Part shown: positions 18,301 through 30,217 of the stretch, one piece after another
How positions within the stretch are numbered: position 1 is the stretch's first letter
How the letters are laid out: each line of letters starts with the position of its first letter
Assembly: GCF_018417595.1 (NCBI RefSeq)
Contig: NZ_CP070982.1
Coordinates: forward strand, 562,001 to 626,000
Reading direction: 5' to 3'
Length of the DNA: 64,000 bases
Source: Pseudomonas entomophila
GTDB taxonomy: Bacteria; Pseudomonadota; Gammaproteobacteria; Pseudomonadales; Pseudomonadaceae
Translations under genes and position numbers: made by a program
The notes under the pieces: generated by a model
Told to the model about the DNA's origin: nothing
What the model saw: only the letters and a program-made list of their open reading frames with translations
Database searches by the model: none

Positions 18301-18432
18301 CCGTTGCACTGGGGCTTCACCGGCAGCACGCGGCACGGCTACCTCACCAACACCCTGGTGCCGTTCCTCGGTGATGGCAACACCCAGACGCCGGAGTCCA
18401 AGTCGTTCCTCGTCAAAGTGGAGAAACTCTGA
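15364..18432 (+). CDS. fdnG: Formate dehydrogenase-N/O alpha subunit, selenocysteine at residue 197
   Basis: This 1022-residue molybdopterin enzyme oxidises formate on the periplasmic side. It has a twin-arginine signal (RRQFFK, residues 5-10) and an AFA cleavage site near 33. The 4Fe-4S ligands C51, C54, C58 and C93 follow. The TGA at 15952-15954 is in frame and occupies the place of the catalytic selenocysteine, within NQARV-U-HGPTV; the SECIS hairpin follows it. Without recoding, the gene would look split at 15954/15967. The ATG at 15364 is preceded by AGGAG. It begins a tight operon with fdnH, fdnI and fdhE, and the Sec-incorporation genes lie just beyond. Confidence 0.96.
15952..15999 (+). 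promoter_or_regulatory. UGA(Sec) codon and bacterial SECIS hairpin in fdnG
   Basis: The hairpin begins directly after the UGA. An outer stem pairs CACGGCC with GGCCGTG, and the apical stem is GGCAAG opposite CTTGCC with AGUCU in the loop region. This corresponds to the GGUCU-type loop that SelB recognises in E. coli fdhF and fdnG. It lets SelB deliver Sec-tRNA at the codon. Confidence 0.85.
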
Positions 18433-19382
18433 TGGCCAGCCAAGACATCATCGCCCGCTCGGCCACCACCACCGTGCCGCCCTCGGTACGCCAGCAGCAG
18501 GAAGTCGCCAAGCTGATCGACACCACCAAGTGCATCGGCTGCAAGGCCTGCCAGGTGGCGTGCTCGGAGTGGAACGAACTGCGTGACGAGGTTGGCCACA
18601 ACCACGGTACCTACGACAACCCCCAGGACCTCAGCGCCGAGACCTGGACCCTGATGCGCTTCACCGAGCACGAGCGCGACGATGGCAACCTGGAGTGGCT
18701 GATCCGCAAGGACGGCTGCATGCACTGCGCCGAACCAGGCTGCCTGAAGGCCTGCCCGAGCCCGGGGGCGATCATCAAGCACGCCAACGGCATCGTCGAC
18801 TTCAACCAGGACCATTGTATCGGTTGCGGCTACTGCATCACCGGCTGCCCGTTCAACATCCCGCGCATCTCGCAGAAGGACCACAAGGCGTACAAGTGCA
18901 CCCTGTGTTCCGACCGCGTGACCGTGGGCCTGGAGCCGGCCTGCGTGAAGACCTGCCCGACCGGGGCGATCGTCTTCGGCAGCAAGGAGGAGATGAAGGT
19001 GCATGCCGACGAGCGTATCGTCGACCTGAAGTCGCGGGGCTACGACAAGGCCGGGCTGTACGACCCGGACGGGGTGGGCGGCACCCACGTGATGTATGTG
19101 CTGCACCATGCCGACACGCCACGGATCTACGCCGGCCTGCCGGATCAACCGGTGATCAGCCCGCTGGTGGGGTTGTGGAAGGGCTTCAGCAAACCGCTGG
19201 CGCTGCTGGCCATGGGCGCGGCGGTGCTGGCCGGGTTCTTCCACTACGTGCGCGTGGGCCCGCAGCGGGTCGAGGAGGACGAACACCCGGCACCTGTGGA
19301 CAGCAGCGTGCATCAGGTCGACCCCGCAGTACATGTCTATGATCCGAACCGCCCGGGCGGGCAGGGGGAGCAGCGGCCATGA
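18432..19382 (+). CDS. fdnH: Formate dehydrogenase beta subunit, 4Fe-4S electron carrier
   Basis: This 316-residue subunit passes electrons from FdnG to the cytochrome subunit. It carries four ferredoxin-type cysteine groups: [35 protein letters not shown] and [13 protein letters not shown] single C-terminal membrane anchor is seen at about 255-275 ([17 protein letters not shown]). The start overlaps the fdnG stop by one base (TGATG), and its end overlaps fdnI by four bases, so translation is coupled. Confidence 0.95.
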   Translation: MASQDIIARSATTTVPPSVRQQQEVAKLIDTTKCIGCKACQVACSEWNELRDEVGHNHGTYDNPQDLSAETWTLMRFTEHERDDGNLEWLIRKDGCMHCAEPGCLKACPSPGAIIKHANGIVDFNQDHCIGCGYCITGCPFNIPRISQKDHKAYKCTLCSDRVTVGLEPACVKTCPTGAIVFGSKEEMKVHADERIVDLKSRGYDKAGLYDPDGVGGTHVMYVLHHADTPRIYAGLPDQPVISPLVGLWKGFSKPLALLAMGAAVLAGFFHYVRVGPQRVEEDEHPAPVDSSVHQVDPAVHVYDPNRPGGQGEQRP

Positions 19383-20035
19383 ACGACAACAAACCCATCC
19401 TGCGCTACAACGCCAACGAGCGGAGCAACCACTGGATCGTAGCGATCCTGTTCGTGCTGGCCGGGCTGTCAGGGCTGGCGCTGTTCCACCCGGCGTTGTT
19501 CTGGCTCAGCCACCTGTTCGGCGGCGGGCCATGGACGCGGATCCTGCACCCGTTCATCGGTGTGGGCATGTTCGTGTTCTTCCTCGGGCTGGTGCTGCGC
19601 TTCTGGCGCGCCAACTTCATCACCGCCAACGACCGCCTGTGGCTGCGCCGCATCGACCGGGTGATGCTGAACAAGGAAGAGGGCGTGCCGCCGATCGGCA
19701 AGTACAACGCCGGGCAGAAGCTGCTGTTCTGGACCTTGCTGGCGTGCATGCTGGTGCTGCTGGTCAGCGGCGTGGTGATCTGGCGCGCGTACTTCAGCCA
19801 TTGGTTCGGCATCGAGGTCATTCGCCTGTCCGCGCTGCTGCATGCCCTGGCGGCGTTCGTGCTGATCCTCAGCATCATCGTGCATATCTATGCCGGGATC
19901 TGGATCAAGGGCTCGATTGGCGCGATGCTGCATGGCTGGGTGAGCCGCGCCTGGGCGCGCAAGCACCATGAACTGTGGTACCGGGAAGTGACCGGCGACA
20001 AGACGCCACACAACCACGGTGGAAAAGAAGGATGA
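19379..20035 (+). CDS. fdnI: Formate dehydrogenase gamma subunit, cytochrome b556
   Basis: This 218-residue membrane protein has four hydrophobic helices (near residues 18-38, 55-75, 115-135 and 152-172) and histidines placed to bind two b-type haems (for example H19 and the late HALAAF and HIYAGIW histidines). It takes electrons from FdnH to the quinone pool. The ATG lies within the fdnH stop region (ATGA). Confidence 0.93.
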   Translation: MNDNKPILRYNANERSNHWIVAILFVLAGLSGLALFHPALFWLSHLFGGGPWTRILHPFIGVGMFVFFLGLVLRFWRANFITANDRLWLRRIDRVMLNKEEGVPPIGKYNAGQKLLFWTLLACMLVLLVSGVVIWRAYFSHWFGIEVIRLSALLHALAAFVLILSIIVHIYAGIWIKGSIGAMLHGWVSRAWARKHHELWYREVTGDKTPHNHGGKEG

Positions 20036-20039
20036 CCGT

Positions 20040-20966
20040 TTGAGCACGATACTCGAACCCGGGCAGATCGAAGCGTCGGCGGTGATGCCGCCGTTCCTGC
20101 ACCTGCCCCCCGCCAACCTCTTCGAGGTGCGCGCCGCGCGGCTGGAGCACCTGGCCGAGGGCAACGCCCTGGGGGACTACCTGCGGCTGATGGCCCGGCT
20201 GTGCCGGATTCAGCAGCGGCTTGTGGATAACCCGCCTGCTGGCTTGCCAGTGGCCGAAGAGCGCCAGCGCCTGTGTATAAGTCATGGTTTGCCGCCCCTG
20301 GCGGCCGACAGCCTGGTGCGTGAAGGGCCTTGGCTTGGCTGGTTGCAGGCGTTGATCGAGCACTTCGAGACCGAACCCGACGGGCCACTGGCCGAGGCGC
20401 TGGATGCGTTGCGTGGCAGCGACGATGCCCAGCGCAAGGGCTGGGCTATTGCCCTGCTCGGTGGCCAGTACGATGCGCTGCCAGCGGCGTTGGTGCCCTT
20501 CATCGGTGCCGCGTTGCAGGCGGCGTGGTCCAGCTGGCTGCTGGCCTTGCCTGCGCCCGAGCTCAAGCCTGCGGGCAGCCTGGCCCAGTGCCCGGCCTGC
20601 GGATCGCCGGCCATGGCCGGGGTGGTGCGCAACCGTGGCAAGCACAATGGCCTGCGTTACCTGGCCTGTTCGCTGTGTGCCTGTGAATGGCACGTGGTGC
20701 GGGTCAAGTGCGTGTACTGCGAGTCGAGCAAGGATTTGCGCTACACCAACCTCGACGATGACCGACATGCACCGGGCAAGGCGCCGCTGCGCGCCGAGTG
20801 CTGCCCGGGGTGCGAGAGCTATCTCAAGCAGTGCTACCTGGAGAACGACGCCGCAGCCGAGCCGCTGGCCGATGACCTGGCGAGCCTGGCGTTGGACATG
20901 CGTTTGGACGAGGAGGGTTTCCATCGGCTGGCGCCCAACCTGCTGCTGGCGCCGGGTGGGGAGTGA
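20040..20966 (+). CDS. fdhE: FdhE, formate dehydrogenase maturation protein
   Basis: This 308-residue cytoplasmic protein is needed for assembly of active formate dehydrogenases. Four CxxC pairs bind iron: CPACGSP, CSLCACEW, CVYCESS and CCPGCESY. I chose TTG 20040, five bases after the fdnI stop, because AAGAAGGA sits seven bases ahead and the N-terminus (MSTILEPGQIE) then matches family length. GTG 20019, overlapping fdnI, is the alternative. It is the fourth gene of the formate dehydrogenase operon. Confidence 0.92.
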   Translation: MSTILEPGQIEASAVMPPFLHLPPANLFEVRAARLEHLAEGNALGDYLRLMARLCRIQQRLVDNPPAGLPVAEERQRLCISHGLPPLAADSLVREGPWLGWLQALIEHFETEPDGPLAEALDALRGSDDAQRKGWAIALLGGQYDALPAALVPFIGAALQAAWSSWLLALPAPELKPAGSLAQCPACGSPAMAGVVRNRGKHNGLRYLACSLCACEWHVVRVKCVYCESSKDLRYTNLDDDRHAPGKAPLRAECCPGCESYLKQCYLENDAAAEPLADDLASLALDMRLDEEGFHRLAPNLLLAPGGE

Positions 20967-20998
20967 GTGACTACACTGCAGTACCGAGCCGCCCTTTT

Positions 20999-21076
20999 CG
21001 TGGGTAAACCCGCTCCCACAGGAAGTGTGCTGGCATCATGGCCGGTGCTGTATCTGTGGGAGCGGGTTTACCCGCG
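20999..21076. repeat. Inverted REP pair after fdhE
   Basis: Arms of 23 bp lie at 20999-21021 and 21054-21076 and pair with one mismatch (head CTGTGGGAGCGGG). The 32-base centre holds nothing else. It separates the structural fdn operon from selA and likely stabilises or ends the fdn transcript. Confidence 0.8.
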
Positions 21077-21120
21077 AATGGGCCAGAAAGGACAACGGAT
21101 CAGTTCAAGGTAGTACCTGA

Positions 21121-24467
<3,347 letters not shown>

Positions 24468-24473
24468 TTTCAA

Positions 24474-24569
24474 GGAAGGCAATCGCGCCCGGTGGCGCGG
24501 CCGGGCTTCAAACCCGGTTGGGGACGGCAGCCGTTCCCGGGCAGGTTCGACTCCCGCTGCCTTCCGCCA
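24474..24569 (+). tRNA. selC: tRNA-Sec (anticodon UCA)
   Basis: This 96-base gene aligns end to end with E. coli selC. It has an eight-pair acceptor stem (GGAAGGCA with TGCCTTCC), the long variable arm around GGGGACGGCAGCCGTTCCC, the T-arm GGTTCGACTCC, the anticodon TCA at 24508-24510 in the loop CTTCAAA, and an encoded GCCA end. A T-run follows at once. It completes the selA-selB-selC group. Confidence 0.97.
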
Positions 24570-24621
24570 TTTTTTTCTGAGGGTGGTCAGTTGCTGGGCG
24601 ACAGCCTTGCAGCGCTTTCAA

Positions 24622-24648
24622 GATCGAGCGCCGCCCGCGCGGCGCTCG
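24622..24648. repeat. GC-palindrome repeat, copy B
   Basis: A GC-rich palindrome begins GATCGAGCGCCGCCCGC. It shares its preceding bases (CCTTGCAG...CTTT) with copies at 56064 and 57022, and part of it is in the REP pair at 3279. It lies between tRNA-Sec and the convergent ansA, where it could act as a two-way terminator. Confidence 0.5.
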
Positions 24649-24687
24649 GTCTGATAGACGACACGGCTCCTTTGGCGAACGCCCTAC

Positions 24688-25677
24688 CTAAGCGCGTTCG
24701 CCACACAGGTCCAGGGCGAACCAATGCTCCGCCGCTTGTACGTCCAACCCTGCGCCCAGCAGTGCAAACAGTTTGCCCAGCGCCGCCTCACGGGTCATGC
24801 CACCCCCGCTGACCAGCCCGGTGTCACGCAAGCGGCTGCCGGCCGCGTAGGTGTCGAACACCACCGAGCCTTCCGGGCATTGGCTGATGGCGACGATCAT
24901 CACGCCACCCTGGCGGGCATCGTGCAGCACGTCGAGCAGTGCCTGGTCGTCGGACGGCCCGGTGCCACTGCCGTAGCACTCCAGTACCAAGCCCTGGATG
25001 CCACTGTCGAACAGGCCACGCAGGTGCTCGGCGGCAAGGCCAGGGAACACCGGCATGACCGCCAGCTTGACCGGCTGGCGCGGCTGGCGGTAGTCCAGGC
25101 GGGTAGGTAGCTCAGGCGCGCGCTCGCCCTCACGATGGCGGGGCAGCACGGTGAAGGCGTCGAACGCCTCGCTGCGCAGCTTCGAGGCGCGGCAGCCGTG
25201 CAGCAGCTGGCCGTGGAAGTACAGCTGCACGCCGTCTTCCAGGCCGCTTTCGAACAGATTCAGGGCGCCGACCAGGTTGGCCCAGGCGTCGCTGTCCGGC
25301 GCACCGGCTGGCAGCATGGAACCGGTCAGCAGCACCGGCACCGGCAGGCCCAGCAACAGGAACGACAGGGCTGCGGCGCTGTAGGCCAGGGTGTCGGTGC
25401 CGTGCAGCACCAGCACGCCGTCATGGCCGTCGTGTTCGACGGCCTCGACGATGGCGTCGCGCATCGCCAGCCAGTTGGCCTGTTGCATGTTGGCGCTGTC
25501 GATCAGCGGGTTCAGCTCACGCAGCGACCATTGCAGCGTCGGCGCATCGCCGCAGGCGGCGAAGTGGTCACGCATGCGCGCTTCGAAGCCACCGGCCGGC
25601 GCGAGGCCTTCGGCGGTCTGCAACATGCCGATGGTACCGCCGGTGTAAAGGACGAGAAGATTCTTGACTACACGCAT
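24688..25677 (-). CDS. ansA: L-asparaginase, cytoplasmic type I-like
   Basis: This 329-residue enzyme hydrolyses asparagine to aspartate and ammonia. Both catalytic signatures are visible: YTGGTIG (11-17) and VLHGTDT (90-96). There is no signal peptide, which fits the cytoplasmic type, although glutaminase side activity cannot be judged. It is convergent with tRNA-Sec and lies about 160 bases downstream of the AGCS carrier, with a REP pair between them. Confidence 0.9.
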   Translation of the reverse strand: MRVVKNLLVLYTGGTIGMLQTAEGLAPAGGFEARMRDHFAACGDAPTLQWSLRELNPLIDSANMQQANWLAMRDAIVEAVEHDGHDGVLVLHGTDTLAYSAAALSFLLLGLPVPVLLTGSMLPAGAPDSDAWANLVGALNLFESGLEDGVQLYFHGQLLHGCRASKLRSEAFDAFTVLPRHREGERAPELPTRLDYRQPRQPVKLAVMPVFPGLAAEHLRGLFDSGIQGLVLECYGSGTGPSDDQALLDVLHDARQGGVMIVAISQCPEGSVVFDTYAAGSRLRDTGLVSGGGMTREAALGKLFALLGAGLDVQAAEHWFALDLCGERA

Positions 25678-25700
25678 GGAAACATTCCGTAGCGATGTCA

Positions 25701-25780
25701 GGCCTTATCGCCGGCAAGCCGGCTCCTACAGGTGCAAAGCATGCCTGGGGTGAGGCAATCCCCTGTAGGGCGATAGGGCC
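25701..25780. repeat. REP pair between alsT-like gene and ansA
   Basis: GGCCTTATCGCC and GGCGATAGGGCC form the outer arms, and CTCCTACAGG and CCCCTGTAGGG the inner pairs, somewhat degenerate. The pair lies just before the ansA start on the minus strand. Confidence 0.6.
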
Positions 25781-25838
25781 CGAAGACAAAGAAAGGGTCA
25801 GCCGCCCACGGACGGGGCGGCTGGGGCAGGGGAGAATA

Positions 25839-27281
25839 TCAGCGCTGAGCGTGCGCCTGGGCGGCGGCTTTGTCAGTGGCTGTTTCAGCCTGCGGATTGG
25901 CCGGCCAGGCGGCACGGTCCAGGTCCAGGTCGGTGAACTTGCTGGAGTCGAACACCGGCTGCTGGACGCCCGCCTTGCGCTGCTCGTCGTAGTCGCGCAT
26001 CACGCGCAGGCCGACCTTGAACAGCATGGCCAGGGCGATCAGGTTGACGAAGGCCAGGCAGGTCATGGTGATGTCGGCGAAGGCGAACACGGTCGACAGG
26101 TCCTGCGTCGAACCCCACACCACCAGCGCCAGCACCAGGCCGCGGAAGATCATCAGCACGACGCGGTTGCGGCTGAGGAACTGCAGGCTGTTCTCGCCCA
26201 GGTAGTAGTTGTAGAGGATGCAGGTGAAGACGAACAGCGACAGCGCGACGCTGACGAACAGGCGGCCCCAGTCACCGACCACGGCGGCCAGCGAGTTCTG
26301 GGTCAGGACGATGCCGTCACCTTCGAAACCAGGGGTGTAGAAGCCCGACAGCAGGATCAGCAGCGCGGTGCAGGTGCAGATCACGAAGGTATCGAGGAAC
26401 ACGCTGAAGGCCTGGACCACGCCCTGGGCGCCCGGGTGTTTCACGGCGGCCACGGCGGCGACGTTCGGCGCGCTGCCCAGGCCTGCTTCGTTGGCGAACA
26501 CGCCACGCTTCACGCCCATGACGATGGCGCTGCCAAGCAGGCCGCCGAACGCAGGGTCGAGGCCGAAGGCGCTCTTGAAGATGGTCTCCAGCATGGCCGG
26601 CACGTGTTCGATCTGGGTGCCGATCACGTACAGGGTCACGCCGATGTAGGCCAGGGTCTTGACCGGAACCAGCAGGTCGGACACTGCGGCGATGCGCTTG
26701 ATACCGCCGATGAAGGTCAGGGCCAGCAGGGCCGCCAGGACGATACCGGTGTGTTTGGGGTCGAAGGCAAAGGCGTTCTGCAGCGAGTGGGTCACGGTGT
26801 ACGACTGCAGGCCGATGAAGGCGAAGCCGTAGGTGACCAGCAGCAGGATCGAGAACACGATGGCCATGCTTTTCAGCTTCAGGCCGTGCTGGATGTAGTA
26901 CGCCGGGCCGCCACGGTACAGGCCGTCGCCGTCGGCGCGCTTGTAGACCTGGGCCAGGGTGCACTCGAAGAAGCTGCTGGACATGCCCACCAGCGCGGTG
27001 ACCCACATCCAGAACACGGCGCCTGGGCCGCCGAGGGTCACGGCGATACCGACACCGGCGATGTTACCGGCGCCGACACGGCCGGCGAGGCTCAGCATCA
27101 GGGCCTGGAACGAGCTCAGTTGGCCTGCCTGGCCGCGAAGGGATTCCTTGAAGACACCGAACATGTGGCCGAAGTGGCGGAACTGGACGAACCGCGAACG
27201 GATGGTGAAGTAACCGCCGAGTCCGACGATCAGCACGATGAGCAGTTTCCCCGAAAGGAAATCGTTGAGTGCTTCGAGCAT
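25839..27281 (-). CDS. AGCS-family alanine/glycine:cation symporter
   Basis: This 480-residue inner-membrane protein has about eleven hydrophobic helices. The AGCS signature is clear: GAGNIAGVGIAVTLGGPGAVFWMW and GVFANEAGLGSAPNVAA. It imports a small neutral amino acid with sodium or protons. The closest named types are AlsT/AgcS and DagA; the substrate cannot be fixed here. The hydrophilic C-terminal tail (~60 residues) is normal for Pseudomonas members. It is divergent from the XRE regulator, which may control it. Confidence 0.88.
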   Translation of the reverse strand: MLEALNDFLSGKLLIVLIVGLGGYFTIRSRFVQFRHFGHMFGVFKESLRGQAGQLSSFQALMLSLAGRVGAGNIAGVGIAVTLGGPGAVFWMWVTALVGMSSSFFECTLAQVYKRADGDGLYRGGPAYYIQHGLKLKSMAIVFSILLLVTYGFAFIGLQSYTVTHSLQNAFAFDPKHTGIVLAALLALTFIGGIKRIAAVSDLLVPVKTLAYIGVTLYVIGTQIEHVPAMLETIFKSAFGLDPAFGGLLGSAIVMGVKRGVFANEAGLGSAPNVAAVAAVKHPGAQGVVQAFSVFLDTFVICTCTALLILLSGFYTPGFEGDGIVLTQNSLAAVVGDWGRLFVSVALSLFVFTCILYNYYLGENSLQFLSRNRVVLMIFRGLVLALVVWGSTQDLSTVFAFADITMTCLAFVNLIALAMLFKVGLRVMRDYDEQRKAGVQQPVFDSSKFTDLDLDRAAWPANPQAETATDKAAAQAHAQR

Positions 27282-27417
27282 TGAAAAATGACCTCGATTC
27301 TTATTCTTCGTGTGGAAAGACCAGCGGACGGCAGGCGCACCGCTATTCGTTGGGGCGCATGGTTGGTCATGACAACAGCGGTTACAATTTCGCGGGTTGC
27401 TCCATTTTGGTGCGACT

Positions 27418-27436
27418 TGATGCTAGAATTGCATCA
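27418..27436. promoter_or_regulatory. Palindromic operator in the carrier/regulator divergent promoter
   Basis: TGATGC and GCATCA are perfect inverted arms around a 7-base centre (TAGAATT). A further GCATCAT half lies at about 27441-27447. The site is in the 180-base gap between the AGCS gene and the XRE-type regulator, just before the regulator start, so autoregulation is likely. It also argues for the ATG at 27462 over the upstream ATG 27420, which falls inside the palindrome. Confidence 0.5.
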
Positions 27437-27461
27437 CTCGCATCATCTGGACCCCCGCATC

Positions 27462-28274
27462 ATGGGCGATCACTTCGCTGTCAACCTCAAATTCGCCTGT
27501 AGTCACTACCGCTCTATCTCCGAGGTTTGCCGGCAGCTGTCGATCAACCGGGCACAATTCAACAAGTACCTGAGCGGGCAAAGCCGCCCGACGGCGTACA
27601 ACCTCAAGCGCATCGGTGACTTCTTCGGCGTGGAGGACTACGAGCTGGGCTTGCCCCACGAGCAGTTCGCCCGCCTGATCGGTGCGCGCAACCCGCTGGC
27701 GCAGGCCGCCCAACAGAGCAATCCGATCAGCGAGCTGTTCAAGCCGCTGAACGACCATGTTGGCAACCTGTCGCGCTATTGCGGCTACTACTTTGAATAT
27801 TCCAATTGCATGTCGGTGCCAGGCTCGATCCTGGTGTCGCTGGTGCACCTGCGCGAAGAGCGTGAGCGCTACCTGTTCGAGCGCCAGGAGCGCCAGGAAC
27901 GCAGCAGTGCCAGCGACCCGCACGCCGAGGTGCGTTGCCGCTACCTGGGGGCGGCGTTCCAGTTGCAGGACCGCTTGTTCCTGGTCGACTACGAATCGTT
28001 GACCTTGAACGAGATGAGCCAGACCATCCTGATTCCCAGCTTCAAGAGCCGCATCAGCCGCCTCAATGGCTTGAAGATTGGTGTTTCCAGCGGTGACCGG
28101 CGCAACCCGGCCTGTACGCGTGTGGTCTGGGAATACCTGGGGGAAGAGATCAACCGGATCAACGCGTTCCGTCAGGTCAGGCTGTACCGCCCGGACGATC
28201 CACGCATCGATGACGACATCCGTGATCGCCTGAGTGCCGGGGTGATCAGCAACGGGCTGTTCGAGATCGAGTGA
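27462..28274 (+). CDS. XRE-type helix-turn-helix transcription regulator
   Basis: This 270-residue protein has a Cro/cI-like helix-turn-helix at about residues 18-62 (SISEVCRQLSINRAQFNKYLSGQSRP). A C-terminal region of about 180 residues of unrecognised sensor type follows. I chose ATG 27462; earlier in-frame ATGs at 27420 and 27288 add residues unlike the family and lie within the operator region. It probably governs the divergent carrier gene, though it may act elsewhere. No cofactor-binding motif is evident. Confidence 0.75.
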   Translation: MGDHFAVNLKFACSHYRSISEVCRQLSINRAQFNKYLSGQSRPTAYNLKRIGDFFGVEDYELGLPHEQFARLIGARNPLAQAAQQSNPISELFKPLNDHVGNLSRYCGYYFEYSNCMSVPGSILVSLVHLREERERYLFERQERQERSSASDPHAEVRCRYLGAAFQLQDRLFLVDYESLTLNEMSQTILIPSFKSRISRLNGLKIGVSSGDRRNPACTRVVWEYLGEEINRINAFRQVRLYRPDDPRIDDDIRDRLSAGVISNGLFEIE

Positions 28275-28295
28275 CCCAGCGCTGTCTGCCACCCG

Positions 28296-28333
28296 CTGCG
28301 CGGGTGATCGCGGCTGAAGCCGCTCCTACAGGA
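28296..28333. repeat. Single REP element overlapping a gene end
   Basis: The sequence GATCGCGGCTGAAGCCGCTC followed by CTACAGG is a standard REP unit. On the minus strand its head CTGTAGGAG supplies the TAG stop of the alpha/beta hydrolase. Confidence 0.8.
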
Positions 28334-29180
28334 TGAAGGCGCTCACCGCATCAGCCACCTGGTCCGCCACCTCCGGCCGGTCGCGCAGGTGCGCGGCGAT
28401 GCCGTGGTCGCAGTCGGTGAGCATCAGGCATTCCACGTGGGGCGCCGGCACCGAACGCAGCAGCGTGTGGGTGACTTCCTCGGGGATCGGGCTGTAGCGC
28501 TCGACGCCGGCCAGCCGACGAGTGCCGGCTGAAGTGCCCGCGCCTTGGCCGTGGACCTTCGAGTTGAGCCCGTCATACTCACCGACCACCAGCAGTACCC
28601 GGCCCTGGAACTGACGCAGGAAGGCGTAGCTGTCGCAATCGAGAAAAGCGAACGGCTTGCGGATCGCTTCAGTGAACGCGGGGCCAAAGGGCGCATCATG
28701 GGCCGCATCGGGGTACACCGCCGGGCAGATCAGCACCAGCTTGCGCACGCTCGGGCGTTGGGCGGCCAGCTTGAGGGCGATGGCGCCGCCCAGGCTGTGA
28801 CCGATGAGGGTGTCGCTGCGGGCGTCGAGGTGCTGGTGGAAGCGCAGGGCCTCCTGCAGGTTGCTGGCCAGTGAGGCGTCCTTTGCCCCGGGTTCGCTGG
28901 CCAGGCTGTGGCCGGACAGGTTGCCGGTCAGCGAGCCGATGCCTTGTTGTTGCAGGCGATACAGCAGCGGGTTGAGCCGGGTGAAGTCCGAGCGGGCGCC
29001 GCCCACCACGAATACCGGCGCCGCGCGTTCGCTGCCTGGGACCAGCAGGCGGGCCTGCTGCCGATAGCCGTCGAATACCTCGTCGATGAAATGCTCCGCA
29101 CCAGGGGCGGGTTCGTCGAATTGCCAGCGGTTGCGCTGCGGGATGGTCGATGCGGCGTCCACGGAAGTCTCCTTGAGCAT
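28326..29180 (-). CDS. Alpha/beta hydrolase
   Basis: This 284-residue serine hydrolase has the nucleophile elbow GHSLGG, a following acid in VVGEYDGLN, and a late histidine in CDHGIAAH, completing a plausible triad. No signal peptide is visible. The start at 29180 (MLKETSVDAAS) is chosen over a longer frame whose extra residues look non-coding. The substrate is unknown. The stop codon is provided by a REP element. The gene is divergent from the sugar-nucleotide genes. Confidence 0.8.
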   Translation of the reverse strand: MLKETSVDAASTIPQRNRWQFDEPAPGAEHFIDEVFDGYRQQARLLVPGSERAAPVFVVGGARSDFTRLNPLLYRLQQQGIGSLTGNLSGHSLASEPGAKDASLASNLQEALRFHQHLDARSDTLIGHSLGGAIALKLAAQRPSVRKLVLICPAVYPDAAHDAPFGPAFTEAIRKPFAFLDCDSYAFLRQFQGRVLLVVGEYDGLNSKVHGQGAGTSAGTRRLAGVERYSPIPEEVTHTLLRSVPAPHVECLMLTDCDHGIAAHLRDRPEVADQVADAVSAFIL

Positions 29181-29332
29181 GCCTGGCGCAGTATAAGTGG
29201 CTGTTCGGCAAAGGGGGAACCCGGTAGAGGGAGCGGCAAATCGGCGCGTGGCGGGCCTGTGTTGGACTTCCCCTGCCGGAAACCGCAAAATGGCCCCTTT
29301 CCTCCTTCGACCTGAGCGGACCTGTTGACTCT

Positions 29333-30217
29333 ATGCGTATGCGCCTGATGCTGTTGGGTGGTGGCAATGCCCTCGGGCAAGCGCTGATTCGCCTCGGGGC
29401 CGAGGAAGACATCGCGTTCCTGGCGCCACGCCCGCCGGAAGGCGGCTGGGATCCGGCCAGCCTGACGCTGCTGCTCGACGAGCACCGCCCCGATGCGCTG
29501 GTCAACCTGGCGTACTACTTCGACTGGTTCCAGGCCGAGTCTGTCAGCGAGCAGCGCCTGGCCCAGCAGGAGCGTGCGGTGGAGCGGCTCGCCGAACTGT
29601 GCCAGCACCACGAGATCGTGCTGGTGCAACCCTCCAGTTATCGCGTGTTCGATGGCTCGCGCGCCACCGCCTACAGCGAGAAGGACGAGCCAGTGCCGCT
29701 CGGCCTGCGTGGCCAGGCCCTGTGGCGTATCGAACAGAGCGTGCGCGCCACCTGCCCGCAGCATGTGCTGGTGCGTTTCGGCTGGTTGCTGGATGAAAGC
29801 CTGGATGGCGCGCTCGGGCGTTTCCTGACCCGCGCCGAACAGCCCCAGGAGTTGCTGCTGGCCGACGACCGCCGTGGCAACCCGACCCCGGTGGACGACG
29901 CTGCCCGGGTAATCCTCTCTGTGCTCAAGCAGCTCGACTGCAAGGCGCCCCTGTGGGGCACCTATCATTACGCTGGCAACGAGGCCACCACGCCGTTGGC
30001 GTTGGGCCAGGCGATCCTCGCCGAGGCCGTGCAGTGGCGCCAGCTGGCCGTGCAGCAACCCACCGCGCAGGCCCACGCCGCGCGCCCGGATGCCAGCGAA
30101 GAGCCGCAGCACGCGGTGCTGGCCTGCAAGAAGATCCTTCACACCTTTGGCATCAAGCCGCGCGCCTGGCGCGCCGGCCTGCCGCCTCTACTGGACCGTT
30201 TCTACCGACATGGCTGA
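29333..30217 (+). CDS. RmlD-like sugar-nucleotide SDR
   Basis: This 294-residue protein has an N-terminal Rossmann start (LMLLGGGNALGQAL) and the RmlD-like VNLAYYFDWFQAE, VQPSSYRVFDGS and LVRFGWLLDESLDG blocks. It resembles dTDP-4-dehydrorhamnose reductases. The nucleotide loop (GGGNALG) is non-standard, and the YxxxK pair is not clear, so activity is uncertain. It overlaps the epimerase gene behind it by eight bases. The pair corresponds to PA4069-PA4068. Confidence 0.75.
   Translation: MRMRLMLLGGGNALGQALIRLGAEEDIAFLAPRPPEGGWDPASLTLLLDEHRPDALVNLAYYFDWFQAESVSEQRLAQQERAVERLAELCQHHEIVLVQPSSYRVFDGSRATAYSEKDEPVPLGLRGQALWRIEQSVRATCPQHVLVRFGWLLDESLDGALGRFLTRAEQPQELLLADDRRGNPTPVDDAARVILSVLKQLDCKAPLWGTYHYAGNEATTPLALGQAILAEAVQWRQLAVQQPTAQAHAARPDASEEPQHAVLACKKILHTFGIKPRAWRAGLPPLLDRFYRHG

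Noticed and set aside
15097..18336. 1079-codon minus-strand open frame across fdnG
   Set aside because: It is antisense to a gene with clear domains and is a high-GC shadow. Only its last 49 codons (15097-15246) lie outside fdnG and look coding.
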